Source: Pseudomonadota bacterium (GTDB lineage Bacteria > Pseudomonadota > Alphaproteobacteria > Sphingomonadales > Sphingomonadaceae). Taken from it: a DNA stretch of 19,789 nucleotides. The stretch's first letter is position 1. Every line of letters begins with the position of its first letter. Where the stretch lies: positions 1-19,789 of the forward strand of contig JARXKO010000007.1 of NCBI GenBank assembly GCA_030271595.1, given 5' to 3'. The position numbers were made by a program, and so were the translations under genes. The notes below the pieces were generated by a model. The model was not told where the DNA came from, ran no database searches, and saw nothing but the letters and a program-made list of their open reading frames with translations. This document shows positions 7,810-14,489 of the stretch, one piece after another.

Positions 7810-8334
7810 ATGGCCCAAGCCGCCGCTCAAGACGAAGGCGCGAAGCCGGCGGTTTCGGCGGCGGCGCTTGCGCGACTGATCGCCTTGGTTCTGCCGCTGG
7901 CTCTGCTCGGCGGCGCGCTCGGCTCGCAATATATCGGCGGCCTTTACCCGTGCGAGATGTGCTACTGGCAGCGCTGGCCCCACGCCGCCGCGATCCTTCT
8001 CGCCATGCTCGCCTTCAGCGGCTCCGCGGAAAGTCCAAGATCGCGCAATTTCACCCTTGGGGCAGCGCTCGCGATCGCGATTTCGGGCATCATCGGGGTT
8101 TATCACGCCGGGGTCGAGGCGCGGATATTCGAAGGCTTCACCCAATGCACCGCGCTGGCCAAGGGCGGTTCGACCGCCGATTTGCTCAGGCAGATCACCC
8201 ACGCCCCGCTGATCCGCTGCGACCAGGTGCAATGGTCGCTGTTCGGCATTTCGATGGCCGGATGGAACGCGATTTTGTCGCTCGGCGGCGCGGCCGCAAT
8301 CCTCTATCTCACCCGCAAGGGGATGAAGGGGTGA
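7810..8334 (+). CDS. dsbB: Disulfide bond formation protein B (DsbB)
   Basis: DsbB is an inner-membrane protein that re-oxidises DsbA-type thiol oxidases and passes the electrons to ubiquinone. The 174-residue product has four hydrophobic segments (about 20-40, 57-70, 82-100 and 145-167). The first periplasmic loop has the redox pair C48-E-M-C51 in YPCEMCYWQRWPH, and the second loop holds C113 and C137 (FTQCTALAKGG ... PLIRCDQVQWSLFGIS). All four expected cysteines are present. The neighbouring coq7 makes ubiquinone, the electron acceptor of DsbB, and overlaps this gene by four bases (GTGA), so the two are probably translated together. A DsbA-like lipoprotein gene lies about 10 kb away at 18764-19507. 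Confidence 0.93.
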   Translation: MAQAAAQDEGAKPAVSAAALARLIALVLPLALLGGALGSQYIGGLYPCEMCYWQRWPHAAAILLAMLAFSGSAESPRSRNFTLGAALAIAISGIIGVYHAGVEARIFEGFTQCTALAKGGSTADLLRQITHAPLIRCDQVQWSLFGISMAGWNAILSLGGAAAILYLTRKGMKG

Positions 8335-8867
8335 GCGGCTGGCGCCCCGGCGACCGCCGCCCCGACAGCGGCTCGATGCTTCGCGTCGACCAGGCCGGCG
8401 AATATGGCGCGACCCGCATCTATGCCGGTCAGCTCGCCGTGCTTCGGCCGAGTTCCGCAAATGCCAAATTAATCCAGCGCATGGCGGCGCAGGAGCAGCG
8501 CCATCTCAAGCGCTTCGACAGGCTGCTGGCCGAGCGCAAGGTCCGCCCGACCGTGCTTCAGCCGCTGTGGAATGTCGCCGGCTTCGCGCTCGGCGCGGTG
8601 ACTGCGATGATCTCGGAAGAAGCCGCGCTCGCCTGCACCGAAGCGGTCGAGACCGAGATCGACCGCCATTATCAGCAGCAGCTCGATTCGCTCGGCGACA
8701 GCGACCGCGAGTTGTCGGGCGACATCGCCGAGTTCCAGGCGGAGGAAATCGAACATCGCGACACCGCCATTGCCAATGGTTCGGGCAACGCTCCGGGGCA
8801 TCCGCTGATGACTGCGGCGATCCGTGCCGGATGCCGGGTAGCAATCGGGCTGTCGAAGCGTATTTAG
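8331..8867 (+). CDS. coq7: Demethoxyubiquinone hydroxylase Coq7
   Basis: Coq7 is a membrane-associated diiron monooxygenase that hydroxylates demethoxyubiquinol late in ubiquinone synthesis. From the GTG at 8331 the product is 178 residues, typical for short bacterial Coq7. The iron-ligand pattern is visible: E24 in QAGEYGA, E54 and H57 in QEQRH, a Glu (E104 or E107) in CTEAVE, and E139/H142 in AEEIEH. An N-terminal motif MLRVDQAGEYGA matches the family. The frame is open for 127 codons upstream, but that part overlaps dsbB out of frame and has no similarity, so GTG in the GTGA overlap is the sensible start. The gene links to dsbB both physically and through the quinone pool. Confidence 0.94.
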   Translation: MSGWRPGDRRPDSGSMLRVDQAGEYGATRIYAGQLAVLRPSSANAKLIQRMAAQEQRHLKRFDRLLAERKVRPTVLQPLWNVAGFALGAVTAMISEEAALACTEAVETEIDRHYQQQLDSLGDSDRELSGDIAEFQAEEIEHRDTAIANGSGNAPGHPLMTAAIRAGCRVAIGLSKRI

Positions 8868-8919
8868 GGAACCGGACTCGGGCCTCGCCCGCTGAAGTGT
8901 TGAAAGGACGTCGGACATA

Positions 8920-9321
8920 ATGACCAGGTTGATGACCCTCCTCGCCGGAGCAGCGATCGCCGGATCGGGTGCTGCGGTCTCGCTGCCGGCCCAGGCCCAG
9001 CAATCACCGCTGAGCGAAATCATCGTCTATGGCACCGACCCGTGTCCGCGCTCGACCGACGACCAGGTCGTGGTGTGCGCACGCAAGCCCGAAAGCGAGC
9101 GCTATCGGATCCCCGAGAAGCTTCGCTCGAGCGGGCCGCGCCAGAATAGCAATTCGTGGGCCAATCGCGCCAGGCAGCTTGAAACCGCGGGCGCAACGGG
9201 GATCAACAGTTGTTCGCCGGTCGGCCCCGGCGGCTTCACCGGCTGCCTGACCCAGGTCATCAACGAGGCGCGCCAGGAACGAAACCAGGATACGCAGGAT
9301 TCCACCCCGCCGCCGCAATAA
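8920..9321 (+). CDS. Small secreted four-cysteine protein, uncharacterised
   Basis: A 133-residue protein with no recognised function. Residues 1-26 form a signal peptide (LLAGAAIAG...LPAQA), with cleavage likely after AQA. The mature part begins SPLSEIIVYGTDPCPR and contains four cysteines (C42, C53, C98, C109), an arrangement compatible with two disulfides. It includes ARKPESERYRIPEKLR and ends in a Gln/Asp/Pro-rich tail. Proteins of this look (IVYGxDPCPR, then VVCAR and SERYRIP) are familiar to me in sphingomonads, but I know of no function. GAAAGG lies about ten bases before ATG 8920. It follows coq7 by 52 bases and may be the last gene of the plus-strand run. It converges on the DUF885 gene with 15 bases between stops. 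Confidence 0.85.
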   Translation: MTRLMTLLAGAAIAGSGAAVSLPAQAQQSPLSEIIVYGTDPCPRSTDDQVVVCARKPESERYRIPEKLRSSGPRQNSNSWANRARQLETAGATGINSCSPVGPGGFTGCLTQVINEARQERNQDTQDSTPPPQ

Positions 9322-9336
9322 GGCGCAGGGCCGACT

Positions 9337-11091
9337 TCAGCCGCGCGCTTTTTCCGCCGCGATCCATGCCTTGATCTGCGCTTCGAGCGTGTCGAGCGGG
9401 ACGTTGCCCTGGCCGAGCACGGCGTCGTGGAAGCGGCGGACGTCGAACTTGTCGCCCAGCTCCCTGGTTGCCAGAGCGCGCAATTCGAGAATCTTCAATT
9501 CGCCGATCTTGTAGGCCAGTGCCTGACCTGGAGTTGAGATGTAGCGGTTGACCTCGGCATCGATATTGGCGTCGGTGAGCGCGGTATTGTCCTTCATGAA
9601 CTTGACCGCCTGGTCCTTGCTCCAGCCCTTTGCATGAAGCCCGGTGTCGACCACCAGCCGGCACGCCCGCCACATTTCATAGCTCAGGCGGCCCATGTCC
9701 TTTTGCGGCGTGTCGTACAGCCCGAGCTCGATCCCGAGATGTTCGGAATACAGCCCCCAGCCCTCGGTGAAGGCGGTGAAGTAACTGGTATATTTGCGCC
9801 ATGCCGGCTGATCGAGCTCCTGCTGCAGCGCGATCTGGTTGTGGTGCCCGGGGACGGCTTCATGTGAGGTCAGCGCCGGAAGCTCCCACAACGGCCGTTG
9901 GTCGAGGTGGGTGGTGTTGACGTAATACGTACCGGCGATCCCTGCGTCGGGGCTGCCGGGACTGTAATAAGCGGTGGTATTGCCCTCCGCGGTTTCGGCG
10001 GGGATTTCCCGCACTCCGTAGGGTAGCCGCGGGAGCCGGCCGAACAAGGTCGGCATCTTGCCGTCGATGGTCTTGGCCATGCGCGCCGCCGCCTCCATCA
10101 GCTCTTCCGGCGATTTGGCGAAATATTTGGGATTGGTGCGCATATCGGCGATCATCGCCGCGCGGCTGGCGAACCCGGCTTTCGTCGCGACATCGTCCAT
10201 CTCCGCACGGATGCGCGCGACTTCGCTTAGCCCGAGTGCGTGGATCTGATCGGGAGTCATGGTCGTGGTCGTGTGGAAGCGGACGAGATAGTCGTAATAG
10301 GCCTTGCCGTCGGGCAATGCGCCGATCCCGACTGCAGTCCGGCATCTGGCCTTGATGTCGCGCGCATACGCATCGGCGAACGACTGGTAGGACGGGTTGA
10401 TGGTCGTGCTGATGAGCGTCTTCGCCCGCTGCTGCATCGCCGCCCAATCGGCGGCCGCGATTGAATCCGGGCGGTTGCCGGCGAAAGGCGAATAGAAGCG
10501 CGACTTCGCCGGGTCGGTGGCGATCGTTCCGCTGATCGTCCCTTCGAACTTGGTCATGGTGACGCACGGCTGGGTGTAGCCGCGCCGGGCGGCATCGACG
10601 CTCATCTGGGTGTAGGCGGCCATGCGCTCGGGCACGAGGGCGATTCGCGCGAGGTAATTGTCGTAATCGGCGCGGGTCCGGAACGGTTGCTGGTCGGCCA
10701 TTCCGGCGTAGAAATTATGGAGACCACCGCTGCCGCCATAAGCAATCGCTCGCGACCCGAAGCGGTCGACCTCGATGGCATTGGCCAGTTGCCGATGGAG
10801 GATCGAATAATTGGCCTGGTCGGCGGGCGGGAGCGAGCCCGGGGGTATGGCGTCGAGCGCGGCGAGGAAAGTCTTGGCTTCCGCGGCCAGCCGATCCTGT
10901 TCGGCAAGCCCGACATGGTCGAGCTCGCGGTCATAGGTCTGGACCCCGACACTGGTCGCGGTGATCGGCGAATCCTTGAGATAGGCCGCCCAATAGCTAT
11001 CCTGAAGGGCGTGGAAATCCTCGACCGGCCCGGCCAGAGCAGGGGTCGCGGCAACGCACAGCAAGGCGATTGCGAAAGTCGAACAGCGCAT
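9337..11091 (-). CDS. Secreted DUF885 family protein, putative metallopeptidase
   Basis: A 584-residue exported protein of the DUF885 family. Residues 1-20 are a signal peptide (MRCSTFAIALLCVAATPALA). The family core holds HEAVPGHH at 410-417 and EGWGLYSEHLG at about 443-453. HExxxGHH plus a downstream Glu looks like a metal site of a gluzincin-like peptidase, and the family is usually treated as putative metallopeptidases without a firmly known substrate. The usual DUF885 layout is complete: an N-terminal helical part, then YYSPGS and GTYYVNTTHLD before the metal motif, and a C-terminal TPGQALAYKIGELKI segment. The length is normal for the family. The start is ATG at 11089-11091 with GGGAGAAG upstream. 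A good candidate promoter lies at 11116-11143. It is divergent from the radical SAM gene. Confidence 0.92.
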   Translation of the reverse strand: MRCSTFAIALLCVAATPALAGPVEDFHALQDSYWAAYLKDSPITATSVGVQTYDRELDHVGLAEQDRLAAEAKTFLAALDAIPPGSLPPADQANYSILHRQLANAIEVDRFGSRAIAYGGSGGLHNFYAGMADQQPFRTRADYDNYLARIALVPERMAAYTQMSVDAARRGYTQPCVTMTKFEGTISGTIATDPAKSRFYSPFAGNRPDSIAAADWAAMQQRAKTLISTTINPSYQSFADAYARDIKARCRTAVGIGALPDGKAYYDYLVRFHTTTTMTPDQIHALGLSEVARIRAEMDDVATKAGFASRAAMIADMRTNPKYFAKSPEELMEAAARMAKTIDGKMPTLFGRLPRLPYGVREIPAETAEGNTTAYYSPGSPDAGIAGTYYVNTTHLDQRPLWELPALTSHEAVPGHHNQIALQQELDQPAWRKYTSYFTAFTEGWGLYSEHLGIELGLYDTPQKDMGRLSYEMWRACRLVVDTGLHAKGWSKDQAVKFMKDNTALTDANIDAEVNRYISTPGQALAYKIGELKILELRALATRELGDKFDVRRFHDAVLGQGNVPLDTLEAQIKAWIAAEKARG

Positions 11092-11115
11092 GAGCTTCTC
11101 CCGATGAAGAGGCGC

Positions 11116-11143
11116 AACCTAGACCGCGTGGAGACCCAGTCAA
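11116..11143 (-). promoter_or_regulatory. Candidate promoter of the DUF885 gene
   Basis: On the minus strand TTGACT (11143-11138) is followed after 16 bases by TAGGTT (11121-11116). The predicted transcription start is near 11109, giving a short leader that includes GGGAGAAG before ATG 11091. It is read from sequence only. Confidence 0.5.
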
Positions 11144-11189
11144 ATGACCTTGAGCAATCGGCCAATGCCATTTCGCTCAACGCTGGAGA

Positions 11190-11217
11190 TTGACTTGGCG
11201 CCGGACGAACATAGAGT
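11190..11217 (+). promoter_or_regulatory. Candidate promoter of the radical SAM gene, predicting a leaderless mRNA
   Basis: TTGACT at 11190-11195 and TAGAGT at 11212-11217 are separated by 16 bases. The expected transcription start, about seven bases after the -10, falls at the A of ATG 11224, and no ribosome binding site is visible. The 132-base gap between the divergent genes thus holds two back-to-back promoters with the same -35 hexamer. Confidence 0.45.
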
Positions 11218-11223
11218 GAACGA

Positions 11224-12468
11224 ATGGCCCAGCTCGATACGCGCGAAAAGCTCGCGATCCTTGCCGATGCGGCGAAATATGATGCATCCTGCGCCTCGTC
11301 GGGCACGGCGAAGCGCGACAGTCGCGGCGGCACCGGCATGGGCTCGACCGAAGGCATGGGCATTTGCCACGCTTACGCCCCCGACGGCCGCTGCATCTCG
11401 CTACTCAAGATCCTGCTGACCAACAGCTGCATCTTCGATTGCCATTATTGCATCAACCGCAAGAGCTCGAACGTCCGCCGAGCGCGCTTCACCGCGGCCG
11501 AGGTCGTCCACCTCACCTTGGCGTTCTACAAGCGCAATTATATCGAGGGCCTGTTCCTCTCCTCGGGGATCATCAAGTCGTCGAATTACACGATGGAGCA
11601 GATGGTCGAGGTCGCTCGGTGCCTGCGCGAGGATCATGATTTCCGTGGTTACATCCATTTGAAGACGATCCCCGAGGCCGATCCCGAGCTGGTCCGCCAG
11701 GCAGGGCTCCACGCCGACCGCGTCTCGATCAACGTCGAATTGCCGACCATCTCTGGCCTCACCCGCCTCGCGCCCGAAAAATCGGTCGGGCAGATTGAGG
11801 GCGCGATGAAGGCGACCAAGCTCGACATCGAGGACGGCAAGGACGCGCGCAAGAAGTACAAAAGCGCGCCGAGTTTCGCCCCCGCTGGCCAATCGACCCA
11901 GATGATCGTCGGCGCCGATGCCGCGAGCGACGGCGACATCGTAACCCGCGCCAGCCAGCTCTACGACCGCTTCGCGCTGCGCCGGGTCTATTACAGCGCG
12001 TTCTCGCCGATCCCCGATGCAAGCGCGGTATTGCCGCTCAAACGCCCGCCGCTGATGCGCGAGCACCGGCTTTACCAGTCGGACTGGCTGATTCGTTTCT
12101 ACGGCTTCAAGCCGGCCGAGGTGGTCGCTGCGGCCGGGGCCGATGGCATGCTCCCGCTCGACATTGATCCCAAGCTGGCGTGGGCGCTCAAGTTCCGCGA
12201 GCATTTCCCCGTGGACGTCAACCGCGCCAGCCGCGAGCAATTGCTGCGCGTGCCGGGCTTGGGGACGAAGGCGGTCAAGCGCATCCTGACTTCGCGGCGG
12301 TGGCGGACGATGATGCTTGACGACGTCGCTCGGCTGACGCTCAGCATCGCCAAGCTGAGGCCGTTCATCATTACCGGCGACTGGCGCCCGACCCTGCTCA
12401 CCGATCGCGCCGATTTGCGCGCCCTGATTGCGCCGCGCGCCGAGCAATTGAACCTCTTCGCGGCTTGA
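11224..12468 (+). CDS. Putative DNA modification/repair radical SAM protein
   Basis: A 414-residue protein matching the radical SAM family that is genomically tied to UdgX-type uracil-DNA glycosylases. The iron-sulfur motif is C69-x3-C73-x2-C76 (NSCIFDCHYC), preceded by a Gly-rich, Cys-containing segment GMGSTEGMGICHA (38-50). The middle has GLFLSSGIIKSSNYT, typical of radical SAM barrels. Near the C-terminus, PVDVNRASREQLLRVPGLG (329-347) continues into KAVKRIL and forms a helix-hairpin-helix, a non-specific DNA-binding element. The protein ends in a basic/hydrophobic tail, EQLNLFAA. Extra cysteines C23, C48 and C57 might bind a second cluster. The family name is only predictive, as no reaction is established to my knowledge. 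It is followed by a hemerythrin-like gene (31 bases) and then by the UdgX fusion, which supports a shared DNA-lesion role. Confidence 0.9.
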   Translation: MAQLDTREKLAILADAAKYDASCASSGTAKRDSRGGTGMGSTEGMGICHAYAPDGRCISLLKILLTNSCIFDCHYCINRKSSNVRRARFTAAEVVHLTLAFYKRNYIEGLFLSSGIIKSSNYTMEQMVEVARCLREDHDFRGYIHLKTIPEADPELVRQAGLHADRVSINVELPTISGLTRLAPEKSVGQIEGAMKATKLDIEDGKDARKKYKSAPSFAPAGQSTQMIVGADAASDGDIVTRASQLYDRFALRRVYYSAFSPIPDASAVLPLKRPPLMREHRLYQSDWLIRFYGFKPAEVVAAAGADGMLPLDIDPKLAWALKFREHFPVDVNRASREQLLRVPGLGTKAVKRILTSRRWRTMMLDDVARLTLSIAKLRPFIITGDWRPTLLTDRADLRALIAPRAEQLNLFAA

Positions 12469-12499
12469 GCCGTTCCAGCGTTGAAGAGGGAGGCAGAAC

Positions 12500-12991
12500 A
12501 TGGCCGCGACCGACATTTTCGACCGATTGATCCAGGATCACGACAAGCATCGCCGGCTGATCAAGGCGATCGAGGCGACGAGCGGCGATAGTGAGGAACG
12601 GCGTGCGCTCTACGAGCAGTTCCGGACCGATGCCAAAGCCCATGCCTCGGCGGAGGAGGTCACGCTTTACGCGACACTGATGGGCGAAATCGAGATGCGC
12701 GAATATGCGCGCCACGCGGCCGCCGACCATCACGAAATCGACGATGCGATCAAGGAGGTCGACGAGACCGACATGGGATCGTCGGGCTGGCTGGCGAAGT
12801 TCAAGGCCTTGAAGGAAACCTTCTTGGACCACCTCAAAGAAGAGGAAGAGACGATCTTTGCCGACGCGCGCAAGGATTTGGGCGAGGCCAAGTCAGTCGA
12901 GCTGCGCGATGCCTTCAACGCGATCAAGCCCGAGGAAATCGAACGGGTCGACGCTGGCACCGACGACAAGATCGCCGAAAAGATCGGCTAG
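12500..12991 (+). CDS. Hemerythrin HHE-domain protein
   Basis: A 163-residue cytoplasmic four-helix protein with a hemerythrin-type cation-binding pattern: H14 in QDHDKH (H17 is an alternative), H48 and E52 in AHASAEE, H72, H77/H78 in ADHHEID, and H111 and E115 in HLKEEEE. This set is enough for a non-heme diiron centre. Such proteins bind oxygen or nitric oxide, or act in iron handling or stress sensing, and the sequence does not say which. A strong ribosome binding site (AGAGGGAGG, 12485-12493) precedes ATG 12500. The gene sits between the radical SAM gene and the UdgX fusion gene, with gaps of 31 and 9 bases, so co-transcription is likely. Its place in the cassette suggests a link to protecting or tuning oxygen-sensitive iron-sulfur enzymes, which is inference. 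Confidence 0.92.
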   Translation: MAATDIFDRLIQDHDKHRRLIKAIEATSGDSEERRALYEQFRTDAKAHASAEEVTLYATLMGEIEMREYARHAAADHHEIDDAIKEVDETDMGSSGWLAKFKALKETFLDHLKEEEETIFADARKDLGEAKSVELRDAFNAIKPEEIERVDAGTDDKIAEKIG

Positions 12992-13000
12992 GCGACTTGA

Positions 13001-14428
13001 ATGCTTCGCGACGGGCCGATGATCGACGCGCATCGCGTCACGCTCGCCGCCGAAGATGATTTCGACGGCTGGCGCAAGGCCGCGCGGGGGCTGGCCGAGG
13101 CCGGGGTTCCGGCGGCGGCGGTGACGTGGCAGGTGGCGGGGCGCGCGGCCGATCTGTTCGCCGGCCCCGACACCGCGCAGCCGCCCCCCGAGGGCCCCAG
13201 CTTCGCGGTCCCGCGCGCGTTCGTCGATCTTGCCAAGGCTGCGATCTGCCACCGCGACCCCGAGCGTTTTGCACTGCTCTACGCCTTGTTGCTCAAGCTG
13301 CGTTCGAACCGGCAAGTGATGGAGGACCGTGCCGATTCCTTGGTCGACCGGGTCGAGAAAATGGCCAAGGAAGTGCGCCGCGACGCGCACAAGATGCATG
13401 CCTTCGTCCGCTTCCGCGAGGTCGGCGACGATGACGGCGCGAGGTTCGTCGCCTGGTTCGAGCCCGACAACCATATCGTCCGGCGCGAGGCGGGCTTCTT
13501 CGTGCGTCGATTCGCCAACATGCGGTGGACGATCATGACGCCAGAGCTGACGATCAGTTGGGACGGCAAGACGCTCACCGAAGGACCCGGCGCGACGCGC
13601 CAGGACGCGCCCGATGGCGACCCCGTGGAGGAGACGTGGAAGACTTATTATGCCTCGATCTTCAATCCGGCGCGGGTCAAGGTGAAGGCGATGACCAAGG
13701 AAATGCCCAAGAAATATTGGAAAAACATGCCCGAAACCGCGTTGATCGGGGGACTGCTGGCGGGCGCGCAAGCGCGCGAGGCGGCGATGATCAAGGCGAG
13801 CGCCTCTATGCCGAGCGGCAGTAATAGCGAGGCGGTGTGGCAAGAGGTTCGGGATCAGGCGGCTCATTGCACCCGCTGCGATTTATACAAATGCGCGACT
13901 CAAACGGTGTTCGGCGAAGGCCCGCTTAGCGCGCGGATCCTGTTCGTCGGCGAGCAGCCAGGCGACCAGGAAGACATCGCCGGCCGGCCGTTCGTCGGCC
14001 CCGCCGGCGAGCTGTTCGATGCCGCGCTCGAGGCCGCCGGGATCGAGCGTTCCGCAACCTACGTCACCAATGCGGTCAAGCATTTCAAGTTCGTCCTGCG
14101 CGGCAAAAGGCGGATTCACCAGAAGCCCGACACCGGCGAGATCGAGGCCTGCCGCTGGTGGATCGAGCAGGAGCGCGCGCTAATTCGGCCGCCGCTGACC
14201 GTCGCGCTTGGCGCCACCGCGGCGCGCAGTCTGTTCGGCAAGATCATGGCGGTGGGCAAGAACCGCGGCATCCCGCACCAGCTTGGCGATGGCGGTGAAG
14301 CCTGGATCACGGTTCATCCAAGCTATCTGCTGCGGCTGCCCGATGCCGATGCCCGGCGCACCGAACGTGCCCGCTTCGTCGAGGATTTGAAGCGCATCAA
14401 CGCGCGATCGGAGGCACTTCAGGGATAG
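13001..14428 (+). CDS. udgX: Fusion of radical-SAM-linked domain (DUF4130-type) and UdgX uracil-DNA glycosylase
   Basis: A 475-residue two-domain protein. The N-terminal part (about 10-260) matches the domain found next to the radical SAM partner (DUF4130-like), with FDGWRKAARGLAEAGVP near the start and MRWTIMTPELTISWDGK in the middle. The C-terminal part (about 278-475) is a UdgX-type family of uracil-DNA glycosylase: C290-x2-C293 and C384 as probable iron-sulfur ligands, the uracil-pocket motif VGEQPGDQEDIAGRPFVGPA (316-335), the UdgX-specific loop K369-RRI-H373, and HPSYLLR (439-445). In mycobacterial UdgX the His of KRRIH forms a covalent bond with the abasic site after uracil removal, giving tight suicidal binding. 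That His is kept here. ATG 13019 (MIDAHRVTL) is an alternative start, as neither has a strong ribosome binding site. It is the last gene of the three-gene cassette. Confidence 0.92.
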   Translation: MLRDGPMIDAHRVTLAAEDDFDGWRKAARGLAEAGVPAAAVTWQVAGRAADLFAGPDTAQPPPEGPSFAVPRAFVDLAKAAICHRDPERFALLYALLLKLRSNRQVMEDRADSLVDRVEKMAKEVRRDAHKMHAFVRFREVGDDDGARFVAWFEPDNHIVRREAGFFVRRFANMRWTIMTPELTISWDGKTLTEGPGATRQDAPDGDPVEETWKTYYASIFNPARVKVKAMTKEMPKKYWKNMPETALIGGLLAGAQAREAAMIKASASMPSGSNSEAVWQEVRDQAAHCTRCDLYKCATQTVFGEGPLSARILFVGEQPGDQEDIAGRPFVGPAGELFDAALEAAGIERSATYVTNAVKHFKFVLRGKRRIHQKPDTGEIEACRWWIEQERALIRPPLTVALGATAARSLFGKIMAVGKNRGIPHQLGDGGEAWITVHPSYLLRLPDADARRTERARFVEDLKRINARSEALQG

Positions 14429-14438
14429 CTATTGCTAT

Positions 14439-14453
14439 TGCGAACAATTCGCA
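14439..14453. promoter_or_regulatory. Fur-box-like inverted repeat upstream of the outer-membrane protein gene
   Basis: TGCGAA-CAA-TTCGCA is a perfect 6-3-6 inverted repeat, embedded in GCTATTGCGAACAATTCGCA. It lies 37 bases before ATG 14490 and 11 bases after the previous stop. In sequence and spacing it resembles alphaproteobacterial Fur-family operators as I recall them (ATTGCGANNNATTCGCA-like). The binding protein is inferred, and a related metalloregulator is possible. Confidence 0.5.
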
Positions 14454-14489
14454 TCATGAAAGGGTTCAATTACTGGATCAGGCACTTTC

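Noticed and set aside
7950..8330. Upstream extension of coq7 inside dsbB
   Set aside because: It is out of frame with dsbB and without Coq7 similarity. GTG 8331 gives the normal short Coq7 length.
8879..8891. Hairpin CGGGC-CTC-GCCCG between coq7 and the next gene as a terminator
   Set aside because: The stem is only five pairs and no T-run follows. It is common by chance at this GC content.
8900..8921. TTGAAA and CATAAT before the gene at 8920 as a promoter
   Set aside because: The spacer is only 10 bases and the CATAAT overlaps the start codon.
11401..12516. A 371-codon minus-strand frame opposite the radical SAM gene
   Set aside because: It is antisense to a gene with clear motifs and has no recognisable domain, so it is a GC-driven shadow.
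12893..13867. A long minus-strand frame opposite the udgX fusion gene
   Set aside because: It is antisense to a well-supported gene, Arg/His/Gly-rich, and shows no motif.
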